Assembly (NCBI GenBank): GCA_020720965.1
Contig: DYNS01000113.1
Coordinates: 1 to 8,665 of the forward strand
Length of the DNA stretch: 8,665 nt
Direction: 5' to 3'
Origin: Anaerolinea sp.
GTDB taxonomy: Bacteria; Chloroflexota; Anaerolineae; Anaerolineales; Villigracilaceae
Shown: positions 1 through 6,065 of the stretch, piece after piece
How positions within the stretch are numbered: position 1 is the stretch's first letter
Layout: each line of letters opens with the position of its first letter
Notes under the pieces: generated by a model
Databases searched by the model: none
The model's input: only the letters and a program-made list of their open reading frames with translations
Told to the model about the DNA's origin: nothing
Translations under genes and position numbers: made by a program

Positions 1-165
1 TATCGGCGCAAGTTTGCCAATCCCTACGTTGCCGCCGAGCGCGGCTACGTGGACGATGTGATTGAACCCCGCGATACCCGCGCCCGACTGATTAACGGCT
101 TGGAGATGCTGCAAAATAAACGCGACTCGAACCCGGCAAAAAAACACGGAAATATTCCGTTGTGA
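1..165 (+). CDS. Acyl-CoA carboxylase carboxyltransferase (beta) subunit, C-terminal end only
   Basis: This is the last 54 residues of a reading frame that enters from the left edge and stops with TGA at 163-165. The tail reads GYVDDVIEPRDTR (residues 15-27 of the visible part) and ends KKHGNIPL. This is the familiar C-terminus of propionyl-CoA/acetyl-CoA carboxylase beta subunits (crotonase-like carboxyltransferase fold), which move carboxyl from carboxybiotin to the acyl-CoA. The gene for the matching biotin carboxylase starts 17 bases downstream and the biotin carrier follows, so the three make one carboxylase operon. The acyl-CoA substrate cannot be told from this fragment: propionyl-CoA, acetyl-CoA and methylcrotonyl-CoA subunits share this tail. 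The start and most of the protein lie outside the window. Confidence 0.9.
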   Translation, partial: YRRKFANPYVAAERGYVDDVIEPRDTRARLINGLEMLQNKRDSNPAKKHGNIPL

Positions 166-170
166 GAGCA

Positions 171-176
171 GGAAGG
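171..176 (+). promoter_or_regulatory. Ribosome binding site of accC
   Basis: GGAAGG lies 6 bases before the ATG at 183. It decides between that ATG and an in-frame GTG at 162, which has no such site and would overlap the upstream stop codon. Confidence 0.7.
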
Positions 177-182
177 AAAACC

Positions 183-1685
183 ATGTTCAACAAAGTCTTA
201 ATCGCCAATCGCGGAGAAATTGCGGTGCGAATTTTGCGCGCCTGCCGGGAAGTGGGCTTGGAGACGGTGGCGGTCTTCTCCGAAGCCGACCGGCAAGCCT
301 TGCATGTGCGCCTGGCAGACGAAGCCTACCTGCTGGGACCCGCCCCCTCCCGCGAGTCTTATCTGCGTGCCGATAAAATTTTGGAAATTGCCCAACAATG
401 CAAGGCGGATGCCATTCACCCCGGCTATGGGTTTTTGGCAGAGCGGGAAGATTTTGCCCAAGCCTGCCTGGATGCCGGAATCGTCTTTATTGGACCCAAA
501 CCCTCCTCCATTGCCGCCATGGGCGACAAAATGACCGCCCGCGATACCGTCCGCAAGGCGGGTGTGCCGGTTGTGCCGGGGACGGAGGACGTGGGGGATT
601 TATCTGACGCGGATTTACTGGCAATTGCCCCCAAAATTGGCTTCCCCCTGCTGATTAAAGCAACCGCTGGCGGCGGCGGCAAGGGCATGAGAGAAGTTCG
701 CAGCCTGGAAGAAATGCCCGGGCTTTTGCAATCTGCCCGGCGCGAGGCAGAATCCGCTTTTGGGGATGGAAATGTTTATTTGGAAAAACTGGTGGAAGGG
801 GCGCGGCATATCGAGATTCAGATTTTGGCAGATGCTCACGGAAATGTGATTCACCTCAACGAAAGGGAATGTTCCATTCAGCGCCGCCACCAAAAACTGG
901 TGGAAGAAGCGCCCTCCCCGTTTTTAGACGAGGAACTGCGCCAAAAAATGGGCGAGGTCGCCGTCAAAGCCGCCAAAGCGGTGGATTACCTGAACGCCGG
1001 AACCATCGAATTTTTGGTGGATAAAGACCGCAACTTCTACTTTTTAGAGATGAACACCCGCCTGCAAGTGGAACATCCCATTACCGAGATGGTGACGGGG
1101 ATAGACATTGTGAAGGAGCAGTTGCGTATTGCGCGTGGCAGACCCCTGCAATACAAGCAGGAGGATGTGAAGATAAACGGCGCGGCGATGGAATGCCGCA
1201 TTAATGCCGAAGACCCCTACAACGGCTTTATGCCCTCCACCGGTAAGATTAATCACAGCCTGCTGCCCACGGGTCCCGGCGTGCGGGTGGATACGGGCGT
1301 GTACCCCGGCTTTGAGATTACGCCCTACTACGACCCGATGATTTCTAAACTGATTGTGTGGGGCGAAACCCGCGCCCAGGCAATTTTGCGAATGCGCCGC
1401 GCCCTGGAAGAGTATCGCATTGTGGGCGTGCGGACGAATATCCCTTTCCACCAAACGCTGATGGATAGTCACCGTTTTATGGGCGGGCAATATGACACCC
1501 GCTTTGTGGAGGAGCGTTTTTCCATTCAAGAAGAAAACAACCCTCAACAACAAGAAATTGCCGCCGTCTTTGCCACCCTGGTCGCACCCATCCAAACCGC
1601 CCGCGCCGCTCAGTTTGTGCAACGCAACGAGCGCGATACCTCCAACTGGAAGTGGGTGGGACGCTGGGAAAGAATGCACAGATAG
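183..1685 (+). CDS. accC: Biotin carboxylase subunit of acyl-CoA carboxylase
   Basis: This 500-residue ATP-grasp enzyme carboxylates the biotin on the carrier protein using ATP and bicarbonate, in the cytoplasm. The N-terminus MFNKVLIANRGEIA is canonical and fixes the ATG at 183, which has a good ribosome binding site. In order one sees the Rossmann-like N-domain (about 1-110), K116 in MGDK, K159 followed by the ATP-lid glycine loop GGGGKGM (163-169), H209, the ECSIQRRHQKLVEE signature, the catalytic FLEMNTRLQVEHP block with E289, N291 and R293, and R339 in ECRINAED. By eye these match E. coli AccC numbering to within one residue, so the active site looks complete. E. coli AccC is 449 residues; this one has about 50 extra at the C-terminus (from about 450, ending in a Trp-rich stretch), as acyl-CoA carboxylase alpha-type subunits often do. 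It sits 17 bases after the carboxyltransferase and 87 before the biotin carrier. Whether it serves acetyl- or propionyl-CoA is unknown. Confidence 0.96.
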   Translation: MFNKVLIANRGEIAVRILRACREVGLETVAVFSEADRQALHVRLADEAYLLGPAPSRESYLRADKILEIAQQCKADAIHPGYGFLAEREDFAQACLDAGIVFIGPKPSSIAAMGDKMTARDTVRKAGVPVVPGTEDVGDLSDADLLAIAPKIGFPLLIKATAGGGGKGMREVRSLEEMPGLLQSARREAESAFGDGNVYLEKLVEGARHIEIQILADAHGNVIHLNERECSIQRRHQKLVEEAPSPFLDEELRQKMGEVAVKAAKAVDYLNAGTIEFLVDKDRNFYFLEMNTRLQVEHPITEMVTGIDIVKEQLRIARGRPLQYKQEDVKINGAAMECRINAEDPYNGFMPSTGKINHSLLPTGPGVRVDTGVYPGFEITPYYDPMISKLIVWGETRAQAILRMRRALEEYRIVGVRTNIPFHQTLMDSHRFMGGQYDTRFVEERFSIQEENNPQQQEIAAVFATLVAPIQTARAAQFVQRNERDTSNWKWVGRWERMHR

Positions 1686-1772
1686 TGACAGTGGACAGTT
1701 TCAGTGGATGGCGATAGTGAGCAGCGGCTCATTGACTATCCGACTACTCAACCAACGACTACCGGACGAACC
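1684..1772 (+). repeat. Short degenerate tandem repeats filling the accC-carrier gap
   Basis: The gap consists of two blocks of imperfect short repeats. The left block (about 1684-1724) repeats a 6-7 base AGTGAC/AGTGGAC/AGTTTC/AGTGGA/AGTGAGC motif. The right block reads GACTATCC (1734-1741), GACTACTC (1742-1749), AACCAAC (1750-1756), GACTACCG (1757-1764) and GACGAACC (1765-1772), and abuts the start codon at 1773. No hairpin with a T-run and no clear ribosome binding site is visible in it. Confidence 0.55.
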
Positions 1773-2267
1773 ATGAAATACATTACCTCAATTGCAGATA
1801 AAGAATTTAGCGTGGAAGTGCTGGACGAAAAGCATGTGCGCGTCAACGGGCAAACCCTGGCAGTAGATTTTATGGAAATCAATGGGCAGCCGGTGTACTC
1901 CCTGCTCATAGACGGCAAATCCTACGAAGCCTACGTCTACCCGGACGAAAACGACTGGCAGGTGCTTCTGCACGGAAGCCTGTATCAGGCACGGGTGGAA
2001 GACGAGCGCGAGAAGCGTCTGCGCGGCAATACCGAAGCCGCCTCTGGCGGCGGGGAATTCCACCTCAAAGCGCCCATGCCCGGTCTCATCGTCTCCATCC
2101 CGGTTGCGGAGGGGCAAACCGTTCAGAAAGGCGAAGTCTTGCTTATTTTGGAATCGATGAAAATGCAAAACGAGCTCAAAGCCCCCAAAGACGGAGTCGT
2201 ACAAAGAATCCGTGTGCAGCCAGGGCAAACGGTGGAAGGAAAAGCGACCCTTTTGTGTGTCGCCTGA
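1773..2267 (+). CDS. Biotin carboxyl carrier protein (biotin/lipoyl-attachment domain)
   Basis: This 164-residue protein carries the biotin that shuttles CO2 from the biotin carboxylase upstream to the carboxyltransferase. Residues about 96-164 are a biotinyl domain: APMPGLI (100-106), a GQTVQKGEVLLILESMKM hairpin and the closing V.VQPGQTVEGKATL strand. The biotinylated lysine is K130 in ESMKM; the usual residue before Met is Ala or Val, and Ser is an uncommon but tolerated variant. Residues 1-80 form a beta-rich N-domain (VYSLLIDGKSYEAYV, WQVLLHGSLYQARVEDER) of the kind found in stand-alone carriers of acyl-CoA carboxylases. A charged, Gly-rich linker (80-95) separates the two. The ATG at 1773 is preferred over an in-frame ATG at 1704, because the intervening 23 residues come from the repeat-filled gap and look unlike the family. 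There is no obvious ribosome binding site. Confidence 0.92.
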   Translation: MKYITSIADKEFSVEVLDEKHVRVNGQTLAVDFMEINGQPVYSLLIDGKSYEAYVYPDENDWQVLLHGSLYQARVEDEREKRLRGNTEAASGGGEFHLKAPMPGLIVSIPVAEGQTVQKGEVLLILESMKMQNELKAPKDGVVQRIRVQPGQTVEGKATLLCVA

Positions 2268-2270
2268 ACC

Positions 2271-2894
2271 ATGAACCCCAACCCTCAAGAAATCGAAGCC
2301 AAATTCGCCGTCCGAAACCTGAAGCGGGTGGAAGAACGCCTGCAAAGCCTGGGCGCAGCCTGCCTCGTGCCGCGTCAATTAGAAACCAGCCTGCGCTACG
2401 ACACCCCCCAAGGCAGCCTCACCAGAAGCGGGCAGGTGCTGCGCCTGCGCCGCTTCGACGACATCCGCCTGACCTACAAAGGCGCAGGAACCCGCAAAGA
2501 TAACGTCCTGGAACGTACCGAAATCGAAACCAGCCTCGGCAGCCTGGAAGCCGCCCAAAGCATCCTGGAACATCTGGGCTACACCCTGCGCTTCACCTAC
2601 GAAAAATACCGCGCCATCTGGCAATGGGGAGAAGCCCACATCATGCTAGATGAAATGCCCTTCGGATACTTCATCGAAATCGAAGCCCCCAGTGCCGAGG
2701 AAGTGCGGCTCTGCGCCCGCCAATTGGGGCTAAACCCCTACGCCGCCCTCCCCGCCAGTTACCAATCCCTGTTTGCACGCATCAAAACCTGGCACAGACT
2801 GCCCTTCGAGGACATCACCTTTGCCAATTTCGAGAACCTCACCGTCAGCCCCACCGACTACCAGGCAGAATTCGCCGAGGACGACAATCCGTAG
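2271..2894 (+). CDS. CYTH domain protein (class IV adenylate cyclase / triphosphatase fold)
   Basis: This 207-residue protein has the CYTH tunnel fold, whose members bind triphosphate substrates with divalent metal. Known activities are adenylate cyclase class IV, thiamine triphosphatase and inorganic triphosphatase. The signature is complete: EIEAK at 7-11 (the ExExK motif), YDTPQGSL (43-50), LRLRR (57-61), LTYKG (67-71), RTEIET (82-87), EKYR (111-114) and LDEMPFGYFIEIE (126-138). The arginines, lysines and glutamates expected to line the tunnel are therefore present. There is no CHAD domain, unlike many bacterial triphosphatases. The last 30 or so residues are acidic and probably flexible. 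The start lies 3 bases after the carrier stop with no ribosome binding site of its own, so translation is probably coupled and the gene belongs to the carboxylase operon. The substrate cannot be read from the sequence. Confidence 0.88.
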   Translation: MNPNPQEIEAKFAVRNLKRVEERLQSLGAACLVPRQLETSLRYDTPQGSLTRSGQVLRLRRFDDIRLTYKGAGTRKDNVLERTEIETSLGSLEAAQSILEHLGYTLRFTYEKYRAIWQWGEAHIMLDEMPFGYFIEIEAPSAEEVRLCARQLGLNPYAALPASYQSLFARIKTWHRLPFEDITFANFENLTVSPTDYQAEFAEDDNP

Positions 2895-2967
2895 GCGACC
2901 AGCCTCCAACACCTCCCCAACTTCTGCAAACATTTTCCACAAAAAAGAAGTATCCTGATGCAAACAA

Positions 2968-2973
2968 AAGGAG
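2968..2973 (+). promoter_or_regulatory. Ribosome binding site of the lipoprotein gene
   Basis: AAGGAG ends 5 bases before the ATG at 2979. It favours this ATG over the in-frame ATG at 2958, which lies upstream of the site. No convincing promoter is visible in the 84-base gap before the gene (2895-2978). A lone TATCCT at 2951 has no matching -35. Confidence 0.75.
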
Positions 2974-2978
2974 AAACC

Positions 2979-4028
2979 ATGAAAAAGAAAACCATCGTCC
3001 TTGCCTTTGCCCTGCTCATCAGCATCTTCTCACTCTCTGGCTGCAACCAAGCCGCCGCCCAACCCACCCCCGATTCGCAAGCCACCGTCAGCGCCGCCGT
3101 AGCCGCCACCCAGGCAGTCCCCAACACCCAGGCAACCATAGACGCCTCCGTCCAAGCCACCCTGCAAGCCCAGCAGGATATGCAAACCGCCATAGACCAG
3201 GCAGTCCAAGCCACCCTCGCCGCCCAGCCCACCCCGGAATATTCCAACCTGAGCGAAGAAGAACTCGCCGCGCTGATAGACGAAGCCGTTACCCAAGCCA
3301 TCGCCGCCTCCGAGCAAGCCGCCACCGCCACCACATCCACCGCCAGTGACGGAACCGTCACCACCGAAGAAGTGACCTACACCTACACCTACGTCTACGA
3401 CACCGCCTACGCAGTCGCCTACGCCGAAGAACTCATCGCCGCCTACTACGAATACTACGGCGAATACGCCGAAACCGCCCTCACCGAACTGCAACAGATA
3501 GAAGACGACCTCAACGCCATCTCCGATAGCATGGAAGAAATCACCGTCATCCTGGAGCAAGGCGCCGAAGCCGCCACCGCCGCCGTAGAACAGCTCAATG
3601 CCGCCGCCGCCCAGGCGCAAGCCCAGGTTGCCCAAGCCCAGGAAAAAACCCAGGGCTGGCAACAAGAAGTACAAGCCAGCCTGCAAGCGCGGGAGGAAAG
3701 CATCCTTAACATGGCGCCCACCGACATCGCCACCGACCGCGCCGGAGCCATTAACCAGGCACACGACTTTTTGGAAAGCTTCAAAACCGCCATGGGAGAC
3801 GGAAAATTCTCCCCCCAGGAACTGCAAAACATTGGGCAGCTCAGCGCCAACCTGCGTGCCAGTTTTGAAGGCATGGGCATAAGCGGCGGCGAATTTGGCA
3901 ACATCAGCGGCATGGCAGAAAACCTCACCCGCCAGGCAGCCCGGGGCGATTGGGGCAGAGCAAAAACCAGCATGGGCGAATTTGAGCGCAACCTGCCAGA
4001 GCGCGGCGGTCGCCCCTCCCGCCCCTAA
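2979..4028 (+). CDS. Ala/Gln/Tyr-rich coiled-coil lipoprotein, function unknown
   Basis: This is a 349-residue predicted lipoprotein that I do not recognise. The signal peptide MKKKTIVLAFALLISIF ends in the lipobox LSGC with the acylated Cys22. Residues 34-86 are three imperfect 17-18 residue repeats (QATVSAAVAATQAVPNT, QATIDASVQATLQAQQDM, QTAIDQAVQATLAAQPTP), and a fourth weaker copy lies near 97-112. Residues 134-163 are exceptionally Tyr-rich (11 Tyr in 30). About 165-245 is a Glu/Gln/Ala-rich helix, probably a coiled coil (AAAAQAQAQVAQAQEK). The C-terminal hundred residues contain DGKFSPQEL (274-282), a fragment resembling the end of an EF-hand loop but lacking its first acidic ligands, and a basic Pro/Arg tail. 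It lies outside the cytoplasm, attached to lipid; a surface or scaffolding role is only a guess. It follows the CYTH gene by 84 bases and its stop overlaps that of murI. Confidence 0.85.
   Translation: MKKKTIVLAFALLISIFSLSGCNQAAAQPTPDSQATVSAAVAATQAVPNTQATIDASVQATLQAQQDMQTAIDQAVQATLAAQPTPEYSNLSEEELAALIDEAVTQAIAASEQAATATTSTASDGTVTTEEVTYTYTYVYDTAYAVAYAEELIAAYYEYYGEYAETALTELQQIEDDLNAISDSMEEITVILEQGAEAATAAVEQLNAAAAQAQAQVAQAQEKTQGWQQEVQASLQAREESILNMAPTDIATDRAGAINQAHDFLESFKTAMGDGKFSPQELQNIGQLSANLRASFEGMGISGGEFGNISGMAENLTRQAARGDWGRAKTSMGEFERNLPERGGRPSRP
3135..3250 (+). repeat. Imperfect 54-base (18-codon) direct repeat inside the lipoprotein gene
   Basis: The strings CCATAGAC (3136 and 3190) and GTCCAAGCCACCCT (3150 and 3204) recur exactly 54 bases apart. 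This matches the 18-residue protein repeat. It suggests the N-terminal region grew by in-frame duplication. Confidence 0.7.
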
Positions 4029-4837
4029 ACCAGCCGCAGACCATCCCAGGCAAGCGGCAGCGAGGACCCCCCCTCGCCCAGCAAAGCCGATAAACGCAAG
4101 TCAAACGCTTGTACCGAGCCGGAGGTGTAGTAACGCACCCCGGCTTTTTTCTCGCCCCCCGCCAAAAGCCCCCGCTCCATCAACACCCGCCGTACCTGAC
4201 GCGCCACCGCCGGAGCAGGGTCTATCACCCGCAGCCCCTCGCCGCCAATCTCCCGAATAAGGGGAATGACAAAAGGATAATGCGTACAGCCCATCACCAC
4301 CGTATCCGCCCCCTGCGCCAACATCGGCGCAAGGGCAGAGTGCAGAATACGGCGCGTTTCCGCCCCTTGCAAATCACCGGCTTCGATTTGCGCCACCAAA
4401 CCGGGGCAGGTATCTTGCAGCACCTGCACCCCCCCGGCAAAACGCTCCAGCACCGATGCATACAATGCCCCCTGAAAAGTCGCCGGGGTTGCCAACACCC
4501 CCACCACCCCGCTCTCCGTCTGCTCGGCGGCGGGCTTAAGGGCGGGTTCCATGCCCACAAACGGAACCCCGGCAAAAGTCTGGCGTAAAAAATGCAAAGC
4601 CGCCGCCGAAGCCGTGTTGCAGGCGACCACAATCAGTTTGGCATCCTGCTCCAGCAAAAAGCGGGTAATCGCCTCCGAAAAAGCCTGAATCTCCGCCATG
4701 GGACGCGCCCCATACGGCACATGCCCCTGGTCTGCCACATAGACCAGGCTCTCGGCGGGCAGCAACGCCCTCAGCGCCCTCAGCACCGAAAGCCCGCCCA
4801 CCCCGGAATCAAAAATGCCAATGGGCGCGGCGCTCAT
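4025..4837 (-). CDS. murI: Glutamate racemase
   Basis: This 270-residue cofactor-independent racemase interconverts L- and D-glutamate and supplies D-Glu for peptidoglycan. The diagnostic pieces are all present: IFDSGVGGLSVL with D10 and S11 near the N-terminus, VADQGHVPYG (35-43), the first catalytic cysteine C73 in ACNTAS, and the second, C184, in MGCTHYPF with H186 next to it. The C-terminal YYTSGSVQAF matches the family's TSG motif. The ATG at 4837 is chosen because MSAAPIGIFDSG is the expected start and it overlaps the TGA of the upstream hydrolase gene as ATGA, a classic coupled junction. An upstream in-frame ATG at 4915 would add 26 residues unlike the family. Its TAG stop (4025-4027) overlaps the TAA of the facing lipoprotein gene. 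The last fifth of the gene also carries an apparent terminator for that opposite gene. Confidence 0.95.
   Translation of the reverse strand: MSAAPIGIFDSGVGGLSVLRALRALLPAESLVYVADQGHVPYGARPMAEIQAFSEAITRFLLEQDAKLIVVACNTASAAALHFLRQTFAGVPFVGMEPALKPAAEQTESGVVGVLATPATFQGALYASVLERFAGGVQVLQDTCPGLVAQIEAGDLQGAETRRILHSALAPMLAQGADTVVMGCTHYPFVIPLIREIGGEGLRVIDPAPAVARQVRRVLMERGLLAGGEKKAGVRYYTSGSVQAFDLRLSALLGEGGSSLPLAWDGLRLV
4117..4150 (+). terminator. Probable intrinsic terminator of the lipoprotein gene, inside murI
   Basis: On the + strand AGCCGG (4117-4122), a bulged A and GGTG (4124-4127) pair with CACC (4136-4139) and CCGGCT (4140-4145). The loop has 8 bases, and the T-run spans 4145-4150. The hairpin lies about 90 bases after the lipoprotein stop. 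It sits within the murI coding sequence on the other strand, where the A-run encodes the Lys-Lys before AGVRYYTSG. Chance is possible, since the same bases must code for MurI. Confidence 0.55.
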
Positions 4838-5553
4838 TGCCCCGCAGCCGCCTGCACAAAAAATTGAAACAAACGCCGGGCAGAAGCCTGGTCGGTCAGC
4901 CATTCCGGGTGCCACTGCACGGCAAACCCAAAGGCGTGTTGGGGCAGTTCCACCGCTTCCACCAAGCCATCCGGCGCAAAGGCGACTGCCTTTAGCCCCG
5001 GCGCAAGGTCTCTAATCCCCTGATGATGCAGGCTGTTGACCTGCAAAATTGGCTCGGCGAAAATTTTGGCAACGCGGCTGTCTTCTTCCACCCGCACCGG
5101 ATGCGCCAGGTGATTACGAGGCAGGTCCGGGTAACAATCGTGCCGAATTTCGGTCTGCACCTGTTCTGGGATGTGGGTGTGCAAAGTACCGCCCAGGGCA
5201 ACATTCAGCACCTGCAAGCCCCGGCAAACGCCCAAAAAAGGCTTATCCGTCTCCAGCAGGCGCTTTGCCAGGGCAAGTTCCAGCGAGTCGCGGCTGGCAT
5301 CCACTCCGTTGACCTTGGGGTGAGTCCCGGCATCGTAGAGGAGCGGGTCAATATCCCCGCCGCCGGTCAGCAAAACGCCATCCAGTCGGTCATACAGCGC
5401 CTCCCACCCCGGCGCCTCGGCGAGGGCATTGGGGAGCAGCACGGGGGTTCCGCCCGCCGCCAGCACGGCGCGGATGTAATGTTCGGCAACAGCGGCAATG
5501 GGGTTTCCGGCAGCGTTTTGGGTCGTGTAGGTTGTAATTCCAATCACAGGCAT
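4834..5553 (-). CDS. Gamma-glutamyl-gamma-aminobutyrate hydrolase family protein (peptidase C26, class I glutamine amidotransferase-like)
   Basis: This 239-residue hydrolase has the class I glutamine amidotransferase fold used to cleave gamma-glutamyl amide bonds, as in E. coli PuuD acting on gamma-glutamyl-GABA. One sees MPVIGITTY at the N-terminus, LTGGGDIDPLLY (62-73), the nucleophile elbow GVCRGLQ with C110, the substrate-side NSLHHQ (173-178), and VQWHPEW giving the remaining triad residues H215 and E217. The catalytic set is therefore complete. The ATG at 5553 has GGAGG (5559-5563) 5 bases upstream and matches the family start. In-frame starts further up (ATG 5604, GTG 5610) are discussed under findings. 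It lies directly behind the rplS terminator and overlaps murI by four bases. Co-transcription with murI suggests glutamate or gamma-glutamyl peptide metabolism, but the substrate is not proven: related enzymes use other gamma-glutamyl compounds. Confidence 0.92.
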   Translation of the reverse strand: MPVIGITTYTTQNAAGNPIAAVAEHYIRAVLAAGGTPVLLPNALAEAPGWEALYDRLDGVLLTGGGDIDPLLYDAGTHPKVNGVDASRDSLELALAKRLLETDKPFLGVCRGLQVLNVALGGTLHTHIPEQVQTEIRHDCYPDLPRNHLAHPVRVEEDSRVAKIFAEPILQVNSLHHQGIRDLAPGLKAVAFAPDGLVEAVELPQHAFGFAVQWHPEWLTDQASARRLFQFFVQAAAGQ

Positions 5554-5558
5554 GGCAT

Positions 5559-5563
5559 CCTCC
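5559..5563 (-). promoter_or_regulatory. Ribosome binding site of the gamma-glutamyl hydrolase gene
   Basis: On the minus strand GGAGG lies 5 bases before the ATG at 5553. It sits immediately after the T-rich tail of the rplS terminator. Confidence 0.75.
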
Positions 5564-5567
5564 AGAG

Positions 5568-5598
5568 AAAAAGGAAAAGGGCGCATTTCTGCGCCCTT
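5568..5598 (-). terminator. Intrinsic terminator after rplS
   Basis: Read on the minus strand, AAGGGCGCA (5598-5590) and TGCGCCCTT (5585-5577) form a perfect 9-base-pair stem closed by a GAAA (GNRA) tetraloop. The tail reads TTCCTTTTT when the last paired bases are left out. It lies 54 bases after the rplS stop and only 24 bases before the hydrolase start, so it should end or throttle rplS transcription. Confidence 0.85.
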
Positions 5599-5651
5599 CT
5601 TCATCGACACAACACTCCTTCTACAAAAAAAGGAGAGCGGCAGCGGGTTGT

Positions 5652-6002
5652 TTAGTTGAATTTTTGTTTAAGACGGGTCTTTTTGCCGGTAAGCCCACGC
5701 ATAAAGTACAGTTGGGCGCGGCGCACCTGCGAATGACGTTCCACCACGACCTTATCCACACGCGGAGAGCGGAGAAGGAAGGTACGCTCTACGCCAATGC
5801 CATTGGAGGCAACGCGGCGCACCGTAAAGTTGGCATCTTGCCCACCTTTGCGAAGGCGGATGATGGTTCCCTTAAACTCCTGAATACGTTCCCGTTCCCC
5901 TTCTTTAATGCGGACGTGAACCGAAACCACATCGCCAGCGCTTAAGACGGGAATTTTGGGGTTGACCGGGGCTTCAACAGATTTGATAATCGAGTCGCTC
6001 AT
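5652..6002 (-). CDS. rplS: 50S ribosomal protein L19
   Basis: This 116-residue protein of the large ribosomal subunit lies at the interface with the 30S subunit. The match runs the whole length: GDVVSVHVRIKEGERERIQEFKG (23-45), the IRLRKGG loop, VERTFLLRSPRVDKVVV and the closing VRRAQLYFMRGLTGKKTRLKQ. The length is normal for bacterial L19. The ATG at 6002 has AAGGAA (6016-6011 on the minus strand) 8 bases upstream. In many bacteria rplS follows rpsP, rimM and trmD. Here it is instead the first gene of a minus-strand unit, with its own extended -10 promoter, a hairpin in its leader and a strong terminator behind it. Confidence 0.97.
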   Translation of the reverse strand: MSDSIIKSVEAPVNPKIPVLSAGDVVSVHVRIKEGERERIQEFKGTIIRLRKGGQDANFTVRRVASNGIGVERTFLLRSPRVDKVVVERHSQVRRAQLYFMRGLTGKKTRLKQKFN

Positions 6003-6010
6003 TGCTTTAT

Positions 6011-6016
6011 TTCCTT
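6011..6016 (-). promoter_or_regulatory. Ribosome binding site of rplS
   Basis: On the minus strand AAGGAA lies 8 bases before the rplS ATG at 6002. Confidence 0.7.
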
Positions 6017-6029
6017 ACCGAGTTGGAAT

Positions 6030-6045
6030 CCTGCTTCACAGCAGG
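6030..6045 (-). promoter_or_regulatory. Hairpin in the rplS 5' leader
   Basis: A perfect 6-base-pair stem (CCTGCT with AGCAGG) closes a 4-base loop that reads GTGA on the transcribed minus-strand RNA, a GNRA tetraloop. It lies 14 bases upstream of the rplS ribosome binding site and within the leader predicted from the TATAAT at 6066-6071. No T-run follows, so it is not a terminator. A role in L19 autoregulation is possible but unproven. Confidence 0.5.
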
Positions 6046-6065
6046 GATAATTAACGCAAGGAAGG

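Noticed and set aside
2895..2978. Promoter for the lipoprotein gene
   Set aside because: The only -10-like hexamer (TATCCT at 2951) has no -35 at a workable distance; the gene may be served by the operon upstream.
3030..3827. 265-codon minus-strand frame opposite the lipoprotein gene
   Set aside because: A Gly-rich mirror of the Ala/Pro-biased codons on the other strand; the + strand frame has a signal peptide, lipobox and ribosome binding site.
3783..3830. Possible EF-hand calcium site in the lipoprotein (DGKFSPQEL)
   Set aside because: Only the latter half of the loop fits; the acidic residues at positions 1 and 3 are missing.
5023..5655. 210-codon + strand frame opposite the gamma-glutamyl hydrolase
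   Set aside because: It lies antisense to a gene with a full catalytic triad and shows no recognisable domain.
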